A stretch of DNA of 56,581 nucleotides from an uncultured Prevotellaceae bacterium (GTDB lineage Bacteria > Bacteroidota > Bacteroidia > Bacteroidales > Bacteroidaceae), in contig CAMJKP010000016.1 of NCBI GenBank assembly GCA_946406435.1, positions 1 to 56,581 on the forward strand, in the 5' to 3' direction. Below the pieces are notes generated by a model that made no database searches, was not told the DNA's origin, and worked only from the letters and a program-made list of their open reading frames with translations. Made by a program: the position numbers and the translations under genes. Positions 1 through 9,609 of this stretch are shown piece by piece (the stretch's first letter is position 1; every line of letters starts with the position of its first letter).

Positions 1-2069
1 GCGAGAGGAAGAAGCGCAACCGCATGAACAAGGAGCGCGTCGATATCAATGCCGCTGCTAATCAGCCTCAGGGTAATGGCAAGAAGAATGGTAATAACCA
101 GAACGGCCAGGGAGGCAAGAAGAATAAGAACAAGAATAAGAATAATAAACCTCAGGAGGTAAACGAAGAGGATGTAGCACGTCAGGTAAAGGAGACCCTC
201 GCACGTCTGACTTCTAAGTCAAGTCAGAATAAGAAAGGTGCCAAGTACCGTAAGGAAAAGCGTGATGCTGCTGCTGAGAAGCGTGACGAGGAACTTCTTG
301 AACAGGAGTTGGGCGAGAAGGTACTAAAGCTTACCGAGTTCGTTACAGTTTCAGAGCTTGCTACCATGATGGATATTCCTGTTACGAAGCTTATCGGAAC
401 GCTGATGTCTATCGGTGTTATGGTAAGTATCAACCAGCGTCTGGATGCAGAGACCATCAATATCGTGGCTGAGGAGTTCGGATTCACTACTGAGTATGTA
501 AGTGCTGAGGTACAGGAGGCTGTTCAGGAGGCAGAGGATGACGAGAATGATCTCGTTAGCCGTGCTCCTATTGTTACAGTGATGGGTCACGTTGACCATG
601 GTAAGACCTCTCTGCTCGACTATATCCGTCAGACCAACGTAATCGCTGGTGAGGCTGGTGGTATCACACAGCACATCGGTGCTTACAACGTGAAACTTGA
701 GGACGGTCGTAAGATTACATTCCTTGATACCCCAGGTCACGAGGCGTTTACCGCTATGCGTGCCCGTGGTACTCAGGTTACCGATATCGCGATTATCATC
801 ATCGCTGCAGATGACTCTATCATGCCTACTACCAAGGAGGCTATCGCACATGCTCAGGCTGCTAACGTTCCTATGGTGTTCGCAATCAACAAGATTGATA
901 AGCCGGGAGCTAATCCTGACAAGATCCGTCAGGACCTTGCTGCCATGAACCTCCTTGTAGAGGAGTGGGGCGGTAAGTACCAGTGTCAGGAGATAAGTGC
1001 AAAGAAGGGTACTGGCGTAGCTGAGCTTCTTGAGAAGGTGCTTCTTGAGGCAGAGATGCTTGACCTGAAGGCTAATCCTAACCGTAAGGCAACAGGTTCT
1101 GTTATCGAGGCATCTCTTGATAAGGGACGTGGCTATGTGGCTACAATGCTCGTAAGCAACGGTACTCTGAAGATGGGTGATATCGTCATCGCAGGTACAT
1201 ACTATGGTCGTGTGAAGGCTATCTTCAACGAGCGTAACCAGCGTATCGATAATGTGCGTCCAGCTGAACCGGCTATCATCCTCGGTCTTAACGGTGCTCC
1301 AAGTGCCGGTGACTCTTTCCATATCATGGAGACAGAGCAGGAGGCAAGGGATATTGCCAACAAGCGTTTGCAGTTGCAGCGTGAGCAGAGTCTCAGAACG
1401 ACTAAGGTTGTCGGTCTTGAGGAAATCGCTCACCGTATCGCTCTTGGTGAGTTCCACGTGCTCAACCTTATCGTCAAGGCTGATACTCAGGGTTCTGTCG
1501 AGGCTCTCTCTGACTCATTCATCAAGCTCTCTACAGAGAAGATTCAGGTGAACGTGCTTCAGGGTGCTGTAGGTCAGATCTCAGAGAACGACGTGATGCT
1601 CGCTTCTGCTGCTGAGAACTCTATCATCATCGGCTTCAACGTTCGTCCTTCAGCTGCTGCAAAGAAGGTTGCAGAACAACACGGAGTGGAAATCAACACC
1701 TACTCTGTTATCTATGACGCTATCGACGACATCACTTCTGTGATGGAGGGTATGCTTGATAAGGTTAAGAAGGAGGTTGTTACCGGTCAGGTTGAGGTAC
1801 GTGAGGTTTACAAGATTTCCAAGGTCGGTACTGTTGCCGGTGCTATGGTTGTCGAGGGTAAGGTTCACCGCACAGACAAGGCTCGCGTCATCCGTGACGG
1901 TATTGTGGTTCACACAGCCGAGATCAACGCCCTCAAGCGTTTCAAGGATGATGTCAAGGAAGTTGCTACCAACTTCGAGTGCGGTATCTCACTCGTTAAC
2001 TTCAATGATATACAGCAGGGTGATATCCTCGAGACCTTCATGGAGATTGAGGTAAATCAGACTCTGTAA
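1..2069 (+). CDS. infB: Translation initiation factor IF-2, 5'-truncated by window edge
   Basis: IF-2 is the GTPase that places initiator tRNA on the 30S subunit and promotes subunit joining. The frame is open from base 3, so the true start lies outside the window; the first ATG, at 24, is internal. The visible part begins with a long Lys/Asn/Gly-rich, low-complexity linker, as in the variable IF-2 N-terminus. The G domain follows: GHVDHGKTS (G1, about residue 190 counted from the ATG at 24), DTPGHEAF (G3, about 235) and NKIDKPG (G4, about 288). The C-terminal domains II-IV are complete and end before TAA at 2067. sufB starts 17 nt downstream on the same strand. Assignment is secure. Confidence 0.97.
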   Translation, partial: ERKKRNRMNKERVDINAAANQPQGNGKKNGNNQNGQGGKKNKNKNKNNKPQEVNEEDVARQVKETLARLTSKSSQNKKGAKYRKEKRDAAAEKRDEELLEQELGEKVLKLTEFVTVSELATMMDIPVTKLIGTLMSIGVMVSINQRLDAETINIVAEEFGFTTEYVSAEVQEAVQEAEDDENDLVSRAPIVTVMGHVDHGKTSLLDYIRQTNVIAGEAGGITQHIGAYNVKLEDGRKITFLDTPGHEAFTAMRARGTQVTDIAIIIIAADDSIMPTTKEAIAHAQAANVPMVFAINKIDKPGANPDKIRQDLAAMNLLVEEWGGKYQCQEISAKKGTGVAELLEKVLLEAEMLDLKANPNRKATGSVIEASLDKGRGYVATMLVSNGTLKMGDIVIAGTYYGRVKAIFNERNQRIDNVRPAEPAIILGLNGAPSAGDSFHIMETEQEARDIANKRLQLQREQSLRTTKVVGLEEIAHRIALGEFHVLNLIVKADTQGSVEALSDSFIKLSTEKIQVNVLQGAVGQISENDVMLASAAENSIIIGFNVRPSAAAKKVAEQHGVEINTYSVIYDAIDDITSVMEGMLDKVKKEVVTGQVEVREVYKISKVGTVAGAMVVEGKVHRTDKARVIRDGIVVHTAEINALKRFKDDVKEVATNFECGISLVNFNDIQQGDILETFMEIEVNQTL

Positions 2070-2086
2070 TCATATAGGGATTGTAA

Positions 2087-3526
2087 ATGTCAGAAAAGAA
2101 TGAATTCGTCAAGCAGGTTGCCGAACAGAAATATGAGTTCGGCTTCACTACTGACGTACATACTGAGATAATACCTGTAGGACTGACAGAAGATGTGGTT
2201 CGTCTTATTTCTGCAAAGAAGGGCGAGCCGGATTGGATGTTGGAGTTCCGACTCAAGGCCTTCCATTATTGGGAGACCCTTGAGCAGCCTACCTGGGGGC
2301 ATCTTGACATACCCCCGATAGACTATCAGGCAATATCATACTATGCCGATCCTTTGGCTAAGAAACCGAAGAACAAGGAGATTGACCCGGAACTGGAGAA
2401 AACCTTCGACAAACTCGGTATTCCGCTTGAGGAACGTCTTGCATTGAGTGGTACGGCTGTTGATGCTATCATGGACTCTGTATCGGTTAAGACTACTTTC
2501 AAGGACAAGCTCAAGGAGAAAGGCATCATCTTCATGTCAATTGGTGAGGCTATCAAAGAGCATCCGGATCTTATCAAGAAGTATCTGGGTACTGTGGTGC
2601 CTTATCGTGACAACTACTTTGCAGCTCTTAACTCGGCTGTGTTCTCTGACGGCTCTTTCGTCTATATACCAAAGGGTGTGCGTTGTCCTATGGAGCTCAG
2701 CTCGTATTTCCGTATCAACGCGGCTAATACAGGACAGTTTGAGCGTACTCTTATCGTGGCAGACGACGATTCATACGTTTCTTATCTCGAGGGCTGTACC
2801 GCTCCTATGCGTGATGAGAACCAGCTTCATGCCGCTATCGTGGAGATTATCGTAAATGATAGGGCAGAGGTGAAGTACTCAACCGTACAGAACTGGTATC
2901 CTGGCGATGAGAACGGCAAGGGTGGCGTGCTTAACCTCGTGACCAAGCGTGGTGAACTTCGTGGTGAGCGTTCAAAACTCTCGTGGACTCAGGTAGAGAC
3001 TGGTTCGGCTATCACTTGGAAATACCCGTCATGCGTATTGAGAGGTGATGATTCTGTGGCAGAGTTCTATTCTGTAGCTGTCACCAACAACTATCAGCAG
3101 GCAGATACAGGAACGAAGATGATACATCTTGGCAAGAACACAAAGTCAACGATTATCTCAAAGGGTATCTCGGCAGGGCATTCTCAGAACTCGTACAGAG
3201 GTCTTGTGAGGGCTGGTTCAAAGGCAGATAATGCCCGCAACTACTCTTCATGTGACTCGTTGTTGCTCGGTTCTGAGTGTGGTGCGCATACGTTCCCTTA
3301 CATGGACGTGCATAATGATACTGCAATCTTTGAACATGAGGCAACGACATCGAAGATCTCAGAGGATCAGCTCTTCTACTGTCAGCAGAGAGGTATTCCG
3401 ATGGAACAGGCTGTAGGTCTCATCGTCAATGGCTATGCCAAAGAAGTGATACAGAAACTGCCTATGGAGTTTGCTGTCGAAGCGCAGAAACTGCTTAGCG
3501 TAAGCCTTGAAGGAACTGTAGGATAA
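2087..3526 (+). CDS. sufB: Fe-S cluster assembly scaffold SufB
   Basis: SufB forms the SufBC2D scaffold on which Fe-S clusters are built in the cytosol. The 479-residue product has normal family length and shows the SufB/SufD beta-helix core, with a typical C-terminal half ([10 protein letters not shown], then a [11 protein letters not shown] segment and the helical [13 protein letters not shown] tail). The ATG at 2087 is 17 nt after the infB stop, so co-transcription with infB is likely. sufC and sufD follow, but an aquaporin gene and three palindromic spacers separate them. No separate desulfurase (sufS) or sufE is present in the window. Confidence 0.96.
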   Translation: MSEKNEFVKQVAEQKYEFGFTTDVHTEIIPVGLTEDVVRLISAKKGEPDWMLEFRLKAFHYWETLEQPTWGHLDIPPIDYQAISYYADPLAKKPKNKEIDPELEKTFDKLGIPLEERLALSGTAVDAIMDSVSVKTTFKDKLKEKGIIFMSIGEAIKEHPDLIKKYLGTVVPYRDNYFAALNSAVFSDGSFVYIPKGVRCPMELSSYFRINAANTGQFERTLIVADDDSYVSYLEGCTAPMRDENQLHAAIVEIIVNDRAEVKYSTVQNWYPGDENGKGGVLNLVTKRGELRGERSKLSWTQVETGSAITWKYPSCVLRGDDSVAEFYSVAVTNNYQQADTGTKMIHLGKNTKSTIISKGISAGHSQNSYRGLVRAGSKADNARNYSSCDSLLLGSECGAHTFPYMDVHNDTAIFEHEATTSKISEDQLFYCQQRGIPMEQAVGLIVNGYAKEVIQKLPMEFAVEAQKLLSVSLEGTVG

Positions 3527-3532
3527 TACTGA

Positions 3533-3618
3533 TGTTTAGTGATTAGAGATTAGTGTTTAGTGACCTGAGTGTCACTATACCTAAAACTCTAAACACTAAT
3601 CACTAAACTCTAAACAAT
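3533..3618. repeat. Imperfect palindrome P1 after sufB
   Basis: The left arm repeats the words GTTTAGTGATTAG and GATTAGTGTTTAGTG; the right arm repeats their complement (CTAAACACTAATCAC). The arms can form a stem of about 35 bp broken by mismatches around a loop near 3565-3575. It starts about 7 nt after the sufB stop. A small hairpin, AGCAGGC-TTCG-GCCAGCT, follows at 3624-3641. Function unknown; a transcript 3'-end or processing element is possible. Confidence 0.8.
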
Positions 3619-3682
3619 AAAATAGCAGGCTTCGGCCAGCTATCATAATTAACCATCATCAATAACTAAAACCTCTAAGAAA

Positions 3683-4357
3683 ATGAAAAAGTATCTTGCA
3701 GAAGCAGTTGGAACATTCGTTCTCACATTTCTTGGTTGCGGCACGGCCGTATCTCTCGCATGTGGTTCTGATACCGCATCAGTAGTTGGCACAGCAATGG
3801 CTTTCGGCCTTTCTGTTATCGCTATGGCTTACACCATAGGTGGCATTAGCGGTTGCCATATCAATCCTGCAATCACTCTCGGTTGCCTCTTGACAAAGCG
3901 CATAAGCGGCAAGGATGCTACCGGATACATGGTTGGACAGGTGGTTGGTGCAATCATCGCAGCTGCTGTTCTCTATGTATTCACGCATTTCTCAGGTGCA
4001 AGTTTCAATGGCACTCTCACTGGAGCTAATACCTGTGATGGTTGTGGTGATAGTCAGATAGGTGGCCTGATTGTTGAGATTGTACTTACCTTTATCTTTG
4101 TTCTCGTTGTACTTGGTACGACTGACGCAAAGAAGGGTGCAGGCAACTTTGCAGGTCTCGCTATAGGTCTCTCTTTGATACTCATTCACCTTGTAGGTAT
4201 TCACTATACAGGTACATCCGTAAACCCAGCTCGTTCTATCGGTCCTGCTCTCTTCGAAGGAGGTGTAGCGATTGAAGACCTCTGGGTATTCATCATTGGC
4301 CCATTCATCGGTGCTACTCTCTCTGCATTCGTATGGAAGGCTATTGGTGAGGAGTAA
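3683..4357 (+). CDS. aqpZ: AqpZ-type water channel (MIP family)
   Basis: Inner-membrane aquaporin of 224 residues, the usual AqpZ length, with six predicted membrane helices and the two half-helix NPA motifs (CHINPAIT and TSVNPARS). The aromatic/arginine filter looks water-selective: Phe in AFGLSV, His in LIHLVG, Thr before the second NPA and Arg after it correspond to AqpZ F43/H174/T183/R189. The extracellular loop carries CDGCGDS, an unusual Cys pair. The gene lies between sufB and sufC on the same strand, with palindromic spacers on both sides. It has no known role in Fe-S assembly, so it is likely an insertion into an ancestral suf operon. Confidence 0.93.
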   Translation: MKKYLAEAVGTFVLTFLGCGTAVSLACGSDTASVVGTAMAFGLSVIAMAYTIGGISGCHINPAITLGCLLTKRISGKDATGYMVGQVVGAIIAAAVLYVFTHFSGASFNGTLTGANTCDGCGDSQIGGLIVEIVLTFIFVLVVLGTTDAKKGAGNFAGLAIGLSLILIHLVGIHYTGTSVNPARSIGPALFEGGVAIEDLWVFIIGPFIGATLSAFVWKAIGEE

Positions 4358-4361
4358 TTTT

Positions 4362-4448
4362 TAGGTTCTCAGGTTTTTCTGGTTATGAGGTTATAAGGTC
4401 GTAAGAGTAAAAGACCTTTAAACCAGAAAACCTTTTAACCTTATAACC
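4362..4448. repeat. Imperfect palindrome P2 after aqpZ
   Basis: Built from variants of the word GGTTATAAGG and GGTTTTTCTGG in the left arm and their complements (CCAGAAAACC, CCTTATAACC) in the right arm. It starts 4 nt after the aqpZ stop and ends 13 nt before sufC. Same architecture as P1 but unrelated in primary sequence. Confidence 0.78.
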
Positions 4449-4461
4449 ACTAATAAAGAAA

Positions 4462-5217
4462 ATGTTAGAAGTCAAAAACCTTCACGCCCGTATAGGCGAT
4501 AAGGAAATTCTTAAAGGCATAAACCTTACCATCGGTGATGGTGAGGTTCATGCTATTATGGGACCTAACGGTTCCGGAAAATCAACTCTTAGTGCCGTTC
4601 TCGTTGGTAATCCTCTCTATGAGGTTACTGAAGGTGAGGCATGGTATAATGGCAAGAACCTGCTTGAGATGAAGCCAGAGGATCGTGCTCATGAGGGCCT
4701 TTTCCTCTCGTTCCAGTACCCAGTAGAGATACCGGGTGTCTCTATGACCAACTTCATGAAGGCGGCTATCAATGAAAAGCGTAAATATCAGGGACTTGCC
4801 CCTCTCTCTGCTTCTGAGTTCATCAAGTTAATGAAGGCAAAGCGTGAGATTGTTCAACTCGACGCAAAGCTCGCCAACCGTTCTGTAAACGAGGGTTTCT
4901 CTGGTGGTGAGAAGAAACGTAACGAGATTTTCCAGATGGCTATGCTTGAGCCTACTCTCTCCATTCTCGACGAGACCGACTCTGGTCTTGACGTAGATGC
5001 TATGCGCATCGTGGCAGATGGTGTGAATATGCTCCATACTGACAAGACAAGCACTATCGTAATCACTCACTACGAGCGCTTGCTCGACATGATTAAGCCA
5101 AGCGTCATCCATGTGCTTTGGAATGGTAAGATTGTAAAGACTGCCGGTCCTGAGCTTGCCAAGGAGATTGAGGTGCGTGGCTATGACTGGATTAAGGCGG
5201 AAGCTTCTCTTAATTGA
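4462..5217 (+). CDS. sufC: Fe-S cluster assembly ATPase SufC
   Basis: Cytosolic ABC-type ATPase that drives conformational change of the SufBCD scaffold. The 251-residue product has Walker A GPNGSGKST (residues 34-42), an ABC signature FSGGEKKRNE (near 146) and a Walker B/D-loop segment LSILDETDSGLD (near 168-179); the Asp-Glu pair and SGLD are typical of SufC rather than transporter ATPases. The H-loop is ITHYERLL. It is followed by palindrome P3 and then sufD. Confidence 0.97.
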   Translation: MLEVKNLHARIGDKEILKGINLTIGDGEVHAIMGPNGSGKSTLSAVLVGNPLYEVTEGEAWYNGKNLLEMKPEDRAHEGLFLSFQYPVEIPGVSMTNFMKAAINEKRKYQGLAPLSASEFIKLMKAKREIVQLDAKLANRSVNEGFSGGEKKRNEIFQMAMLEPTLSILDETDSGLDVDAMRIVADGVNMLHTDKTSTIVITHYERLLDMIKPSVIHVLWNGKIVKTAGPELAKEIEVRGYDWIKAEASLN

Positions 5218-5227
5218 TAAATATTAA

Positions 5228-5351
5228 AGAAGTTCAAGGAGTACAAGGAGTCCAAAGGAGTACAAGACGAATGTCTTTATCGCTTGGACTATATGGCGCA
5301 TTTACTATCGTCTTTTACTCCTTGTACTCCTTGAACTCCTTTTACTCCTAA
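5228..5351. repeat. Imperfect palindrome P3 between sufC and sufD
   Basis: Left arm: repeated variants of GTTCAAGGAGTACAAGGAG. Right arm: CTCCTTGTACTCCTTGAAC and related words. The potential stem is about 40 bp with a central loop of about 45 nt. It begins 10 nt after the sufC stop and ends 12 nt before the sufD start, so the sufD start codon would lie at the foot of the hairpin. Confidence 0.82.
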
Positions 5352-5363
5352 ATATAAAATAAT

Positions 5364-6695
5364 TTGGAAAGCGAAAAGCAATATATAGACCTCTATGCAC
5401 AGTGCCGTGATATGATCAACGGTCACAGCAATGAGGTGATGAACTCTGTGCGCGAAAAGGCATTTGAGGATTTCAAGCGTCAGGGATTCCCTACGAGGAA
5501 GGTGGAGAGATATAAGTACACCAATATGGCGGAACTCTTTGCGCCTGACTATGGACTTAACCTCTCTCGTCTTGAGATTCCCGTAAACCCTTACGATGCC
5601 TTCAAGTGTGATGTGCCTAATATGAGTACGTCATTATATTTCGTGGTCAATGATGCCTTCTACAGCAAGGCTCTTCCAAAGGCAGAACTCCCAGAGGGCG
5701 TGTTTGTCGGTAGGTTGGCTGATGCTCAGGATAAGGTTAAAGGGCTCTATGGCACGCTTGCAGATAGCTCTGAGGATGGTATCACGGCGCTTAACACTAT
5801 GCTTGCTCAGGATGCCCTTCTCATCTATGTGTCAAAGAACATAAAGGTTGATCGTGCCATTCAGGTTATCAATATCCTGCGTTCAGACGTAGAACTCATG
5901 GTGAATCGTCGCGTGCTCATCGTTCTTGAACAGGGAGCAGATGCAAAGATATTGTTCTGTGACCATGCTGCTGATGACCGTAAATTTCTTGCCACACAGG
6001 TTGTAGAGGTCTTCGTGGGTGAGAATGCCCACCTTGACATGACCTGTCTTGAGGAAACTCACTATAAGAATGTGCGCGTGAGCAACGTGTATATTGATCA
6101 AAAGGCAAACTCACGTGTGGATCATAATGTCATCACCTTGCATAATGGAGTGACACGAAACCGTACAGACCTCGTTTTCTCTGGCGAGGGTGCTGAGTGT
6201 TATATGAACGGTTGCGTGATAGCCGACAAAGAGCAGCGTGTAGATAACAACACGCTTATTGACCATAAGGTGCCACATTGCGACTCTCACGAGCTTTATA
6301 AATACGTTCTTGATGACAAGGCTGTAGGTGCATTTGCAGGTAGGGTACTTGTACGTAAAGATGCTCAGAAAACAACTTCTCAGGAGACAAACCAGAACCT
6401 GTGTGCTACTAAGGAATGTCGTATGTACACCCAGCCAATGCTTGAGATATATGCTGACGATGTGAAATGTGCTCATGGCTCTACTGTCGGTCAGTTGAAT
6501 GACAAGGCATTGTTCTATATGCAGCAGCGAGGCGTGTCTCTCGAAGAGGCTCGTACTCTGCTCCAGAATGCCTTTATTGGTGAGGTTATAGACAGAATAC
6601 AGGTAGAACCGCTCCGTGATCGTCTTCGTCATCTCGTTGAGAAGCGTTTCAGAGGCGAGCTTAACAAGTGCGAAGGCTGCAAACTGTGTAGATAA
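5364..6695 (+). CDS. sufD: Fe-S cluster assembly protein SufD
   Basis: Partner of SufB in the SufBC2D scaffold, 443 residues, with the same right-handed beta-helix and C-terminal helical domain (LFYMQQRGVSLEEARTLL). The best start is TTG at 5364: an in-frame TAA lies 9 nt upstream and the first in-frame ATG is residue 17, inside the N-terminal helical domain. The last residues contain CEGCKLC (C-x2-C-x2-C), a possible metal or Fe-S ligand set; whether this is common in Bacteroidales SufD should be checked. Last gene of the infB-suf block. Confidence 0.95.
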   Translation: MESEKQYIDLYAQCRDMINGHSNEVMNSVREKAFEDFKRQGFPTRKVERYKYTNMAELFAPDYGLNLSRLEIPVNPYDAFKCDVPNMSTSLYFVVNDAFYSKALPKAELPEGVFVGRLADAQDKVKGLYGTLADSSEDGITALNTMLAQDALLIYVSKNIKVDRAIQVINILRSDVELMVNRRVLIVLEQGADAKILFCDHAADDRKFLATQVVEVFVGENAHLDMTCLEETHYKNVRVSNVYIDQKANSRVDHNVITLHNGVTRNRTDLVFSGEGAECYMNGCVIADKEQRVDNNTLIDHKVPHCDSHELYKYVLDDKAVGAFAGRVLVRKDAQKTTSQETNQNLCATKECRMYTQPMLEIYADDVKCAHGSTVGQLNDKALFYMQQRGVSLEEARTLLQNAFIGEVIDRIQVEPLRDRLRHLVEKRFRGELNKCEGCKLCR

Positions 6696-6716
6696 AATCG
6701 TCCAACGAATATATTT

Positions 6717-7212
6717 TCAACGCAAAGACGCAAAATTGCAAAGGTTTTTATTATCTCTGTGACTTTGCGTCTTTGCGTTTATATACCTCCGTTGCAAGTC
6801 ATGCTTGGCAAAAAAACTTAGCGAACGGCTCTCGTTTATTTGCTCAATACGAATGGCATCAACTATCTTTTGAAGTTCGGATATTCGTCTATTGCTGGAT
6901 CTATTATCCACTTTCGCAGAAGCATCCGAAGCTTCTTTCTTAAGAGCTTTAATATCTTCCTCATTGGCTTTCAGTAATACATCAAGTCTTGTAACATCTT
7001 CGCCGTTATAGCGAATATTACTTGCGCCTTGAATATTAGTTAAATCATTATAATCTAAATTTTCTTTATCAAGCTTTCTTGCAGAGTCGCATCACAAATT
7101 TAACGTGTAGTATTTTTGTTTTATTGTATTCCGAACTTGATTTTGTATTATCATCTTCTATTTCCTTCTGTATGCTAGACTTCGCCTCTTTTTCTTCCGT
7201 TGTAAACCCCAT
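6717..7212 (-). pseudogene. Decayed gene of unknown function (frameshifted, helix-rich)
   Basis: On the minus strand, ATG at 7212 opens a 47-codon frame ending at 7069. An overlapping frame then runs from about 7097 to the stop at 6717 and encodes a charged, helix-rich, possibly coiled-coil segment (for example LLKANEEDIKALKKEA). One frameshift near 7090 would join them into about 160 residues, which suggests a broken gene. The 5' end abuts the purine/pyrimidine repeat at 7215-7406 and the 3' end runs into palindrome P4, so both ends may have been shaped by repeats. I do not recognise the family. It could also be two short spurious frames. Confidence 0.35.
6718..6782. repeat. Palindrome P4 after sufD (CGCAAAGACGCAAA word)
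   Basis: Left arm AACGCAAAGACGCAAA, right arm TTTGCGTCTTTGCGTTT, loop about 30 nt. Variants of this word are, to my knowledge, scattered through many bacterial genomes. It starts about 22 nt after the sufD stop. Read on the minus strand it also encodes the last residues of the decayed ORF at 6717-7212. Confidence 0.82.
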
Positions 7213-7214
7213 GA

Positions 7215-7406
7215 TTCTCCCATTCATAGGAGTGGACTTAAAGCTGGTTTATCTGAAATGAAGTTTTACTTACCCTCCGCTATAACTTCGCTCTTCCTCC
7301 GTTTCTCCTTCGCTTTAAGTCCGTTTCTAATCCGCTTCTGGTCCACTCCTATGAATGGGAGGAAAATGGGACTTACATGGGAGTTACTACGGACTTACTT
7401 GGGAGG
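7215..7406. repeat. Purine/pyrimidine-biased repeat R1 with internal inverted arms
   Basis: The plus strand is almost pure pyrimidine words such as CTCCTTCGCTTTAAGTCCG. CTCCCATTCATAGGAGTGGAC (7217-7237) is inverted at 7341-7361. The 24-nt stretch 7353-7376 is the exact reverse complement of 35866-35889 in repeat R3. The repeat overlaps the 3' end of the beta-galactosidase gene: its last residues STSQVSP and the TAG stop (7387-7389) are encoded by repeat sequence. Confidence 0.8.
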
Positions 7407-9474
7407 TGCTTCTCATAATGACACTAACCTTGTTGAGCGTGAGGAGAGCGTTTTCAGAGGCGTCGAGAATTGCTTTCTGCTCTTTCTGGAGATAGATAGG
7501 GGCATCCTTGCGAAGAGGGAGGACGCGAAGTTCCACTTTCTTGCCCACAAGGTCAGAGACACGTACGAACATCGGCTTGCCGTTCCAGAAATTATCCTGT
7601 ACGAGTTTGCCATCGGCATAGACACGAGCACAGTCGGCTGCATAGTCAATCTTGAGAAAGGCACTATCAGCACAAGAGGCAAGAGTAGAATCGATATCTA
7701 TCACATAGACAGCCGCTTTGTCGAAGTCGCTATCCTCTGGCATTGCTGCAACTTTTTGCTTTCCCTTTACAATCTCACGAGGATAATCAGCCTTACGAAC
7801 TTTGTTCACCTCTACCCTATCATTAGTCTCATGCCAATATTCTTCCACAATCCTATCACCATCCTTATACAAAATGCCGCCCTCATGCTTGGCAAAATAC
7901 AGTTCTCCATCTATCTTATAGGCACGGAGAGCCTGTTGGGGAGAGAGCAGGATAAAAGCCTCCCTCTTATCCCCCGAGGGGGATGTTTTTAAGGCACGCT
8001 TTTTCCCGTCAACTGTTATGGTCGGCTTCATATCCTTGATAGGAATGAAATAGATAGTATTGCCGACCTTGCAGAAAGGCTGGGCATCGGCGGTAATAGT
8101 ATGTCCGAGGAACTGCATCCCGACAGGACGAACATACGCCCTACCCGACTCGTTGTGCATCCTTACATAGTCATTATAGAACTCAAAGCAGCCACGACGG
8201 GAATAGTGTTCGGAAAGGGTATCTACCTCCATTTGTGACAGTTCCTCGCCCCAATCGGCAAGAAACTGATGAAGGAAACGTGTCTGATGAAAGGCTATAT
8301 CATTTGGCTGTCCCATTTCGCCAAGAGGGCATTGGAAATCGTATGTCATGTAAGGCATATCGTTATAGTTGGTAACAGCCGTTTTCTGCGTCTCAGCCAT
8401 AGTATGAGCAGGATTATACGGATTCGTGCCGCCATGATACATATAATAGCCCGGGAGATTGCTTCCGCTACCGAGTTTGCAGATAGCAAGCGGCATAGCC
8501 TCATTACCGCTAATATTTATACGACGGTGATATGAAGGCATCATACCACCCCCAAGTTCACAGGTGAGGTAAGGATAGGTTAATTTGCTATTTGACGATT
8601 TACTATTTCCTGTTTCCTTGAGTTCATCGGCAGAAAAAGTCTCGGTAGCAATAGCTCCGCTCATTCTGTTGTCTTTGAACACAAACGCCTTGGCATATTC
8701 GCCCGGCATATCGCTCAATTTACGATCCCAGAAGCCGTCGGCATAATCGCCATAGAGAGGAAGGAGTTTGCCAAACTCTTCCTGTCCGTTGAGTTTCGGC
8801 CAACCTGTGCGAGTCATGAAAGGCACATCGAATCCTGCCTTTACAGCAAGGTCCTTCAAGGTCATATAATAGCTCCAAGGACCACGACACTCATTCTCAA
8901 TCTGCACACCGACCACAGGACCGCCATCTTTCCACAGCAACCCATTCACCTGTCCGAAGATATTGTAGTATAGTCGCTCAACCTCATTAATAAAGCCCTT
9001 TGCCAAAGAGCGCACCTTATATTCCTTGGGATTGCTGACATGACGCTCCACAACCCAATCGGGGAAACCACCTTGATATACCTCTCCATGACAGAATGGT
9101 CCTATGCGAAGCACTACGGGCATATTCTCGCTCTTGCATACTTCAAGAAACTCCCGAAGGTTCATATTACCTGCCCAATTCCAATGTCCTTCTTCTGGCT
9201 CATGATGAATCCAGAATACGTATGTAGCGACAATGGTAATGCCTCCAGCCTTCATCTTACGTATCTCCCTACGCCAGTCCTTTGCAGGAACACGGGCATA
9301 GTGTATCTCGCCCATAACAGGCAGTACGTGCTTGCCGCCAATGACAAATCCCTTGGAATCAACCTCAAACGTAACTCCTTGCGGATTGACGTTGGTTCCA
9401 AAGGTAAATGTGTTCTGCGCAACGACTACTTGCGAGAGGAAGAATAATATAAGAAGGGAAAGGAGTTTAGGCAT
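7387..9474 (-). CDS. Secreted beta-galactosidase, glycoside hydrolase family 35
   Basis: A 695-residue GH35 enzyme expected to release terminal beta-galactose from oligosaccharides in the periplasm or at the surface. Residues 1-20 form a signal peptide ending VVVAQ. The (beta/alpha)8 domain starts at about 40 (GKHVLPVMGEIHYARVP, the family entry motif). The acid/base Glu is in VQIENE (E195) and the likely nucleophile is E306 in TCELGGGM. The C-terminal third is beta-rich. The final residues and stop codon lie in repeat R1, so the natural C-terminus may have been altered. Substrate is inferred from family only; no polysaccharide-utilisation genes adjoin it. Confidence 0.9.
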   Translation of the reverse strand: MPKLLSLLILFFLSQVVVAQNTFTFGTNVNPQGVTFEVDSKGFVIGGKHVLPVMGEIHYARVPAKDWRREIRKMKAGGITIVATYVFWIHHEPEEGHWNWAGNMNLREFLEVCKSENMPVVLRIGPFCHGEVYQGGFPDWVVERHVSNPKEYKVRSLAKGFINEVERLYYNIFGQVNGLLWKDGGPVVGVQIENECRGPWSYYMTLKDLAVKAGFDVPFMTRTGWPKLNGQEEFGKLLPLYGDYADGFWDRKLSDMPGEYAKAFVFKDNRMSGAIATETFSADELKETGNSKSSNSKLTYPYLTCELGGGMMPSYHRRINISGNEAMPLAICKLGSGSNLPGYYMYHGGTNPYNPAHTMAETQKTAVTNYNDMPYMTYDFQCPLGEMGQPNDIAFHQTRFLHQFLADWGEELSQMEVDTLSEHYSRRGCFEFYNDYVRMHNESGRAYVRPVGMQFLGHTITADAQPFCKVGNTIYFIPIKDMKPTITVDGKKRALKTSPSGDKREAFILLSPQQALRAYKIDGELYFAKHEGGILYKDGDRIVEEYWHETNDRVEVNKVRKADYPREIVKGKQKVAAMPEDSDFDKAAVYVIDIDSTLASCADSAFLKIDYAADCARVYADGKLVQDNFWNGKPMFVRVSDLVGKKVELRVLPLRKDAPIYLQKEQKAILDASENALLTLNKVSVIMRSTSQVSP

Positions 9475-9488
9475 ACATATATTTTTTT

Positions 9489-9609
9489 AGTGAAAAGTGA
9501 AGAACGAAGAGTGAAGAATTTAAGTTACAATTTATAGTAAAAGGAAATTGAGAACCTTAAACTTTAATACAAACTTAAATTCTTCACTCTACACTTTTAA
9601 CTCTTCACT
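9489..9609. repeat. Imperfect palindrome P5 after ackA (AGTGAAGAG word)
   Basis: Left arm contains AGTGAAAAGTGAAGAAC and AGAGTGAAGAATTTAAG; right arm CTTAAATTCTTCACTC and AACTCTTCACTT. The stem is about 38 bp with mismatches and the loop about 45 nt. On the minus strand it starts at the ackA stop codon and ends about 15 nt before the beta-galactosidase start. It shares its word with P6 after fur. Confidence 0.8.

Noticed and set aside
351..1457. 368-codon open frame antisense to infB
   Set aside because: It lies wholly opposite a conserved gene, its translation is low-quality Ser/Leu/Thr-rich sequence, and it has no motif or promoter.
7258..7992. 244-codon plus-strand frame
   Set aside because: It begins in repeat R1 and then runs antisense to the GH35 gene, whose catalytic motifs are intact.
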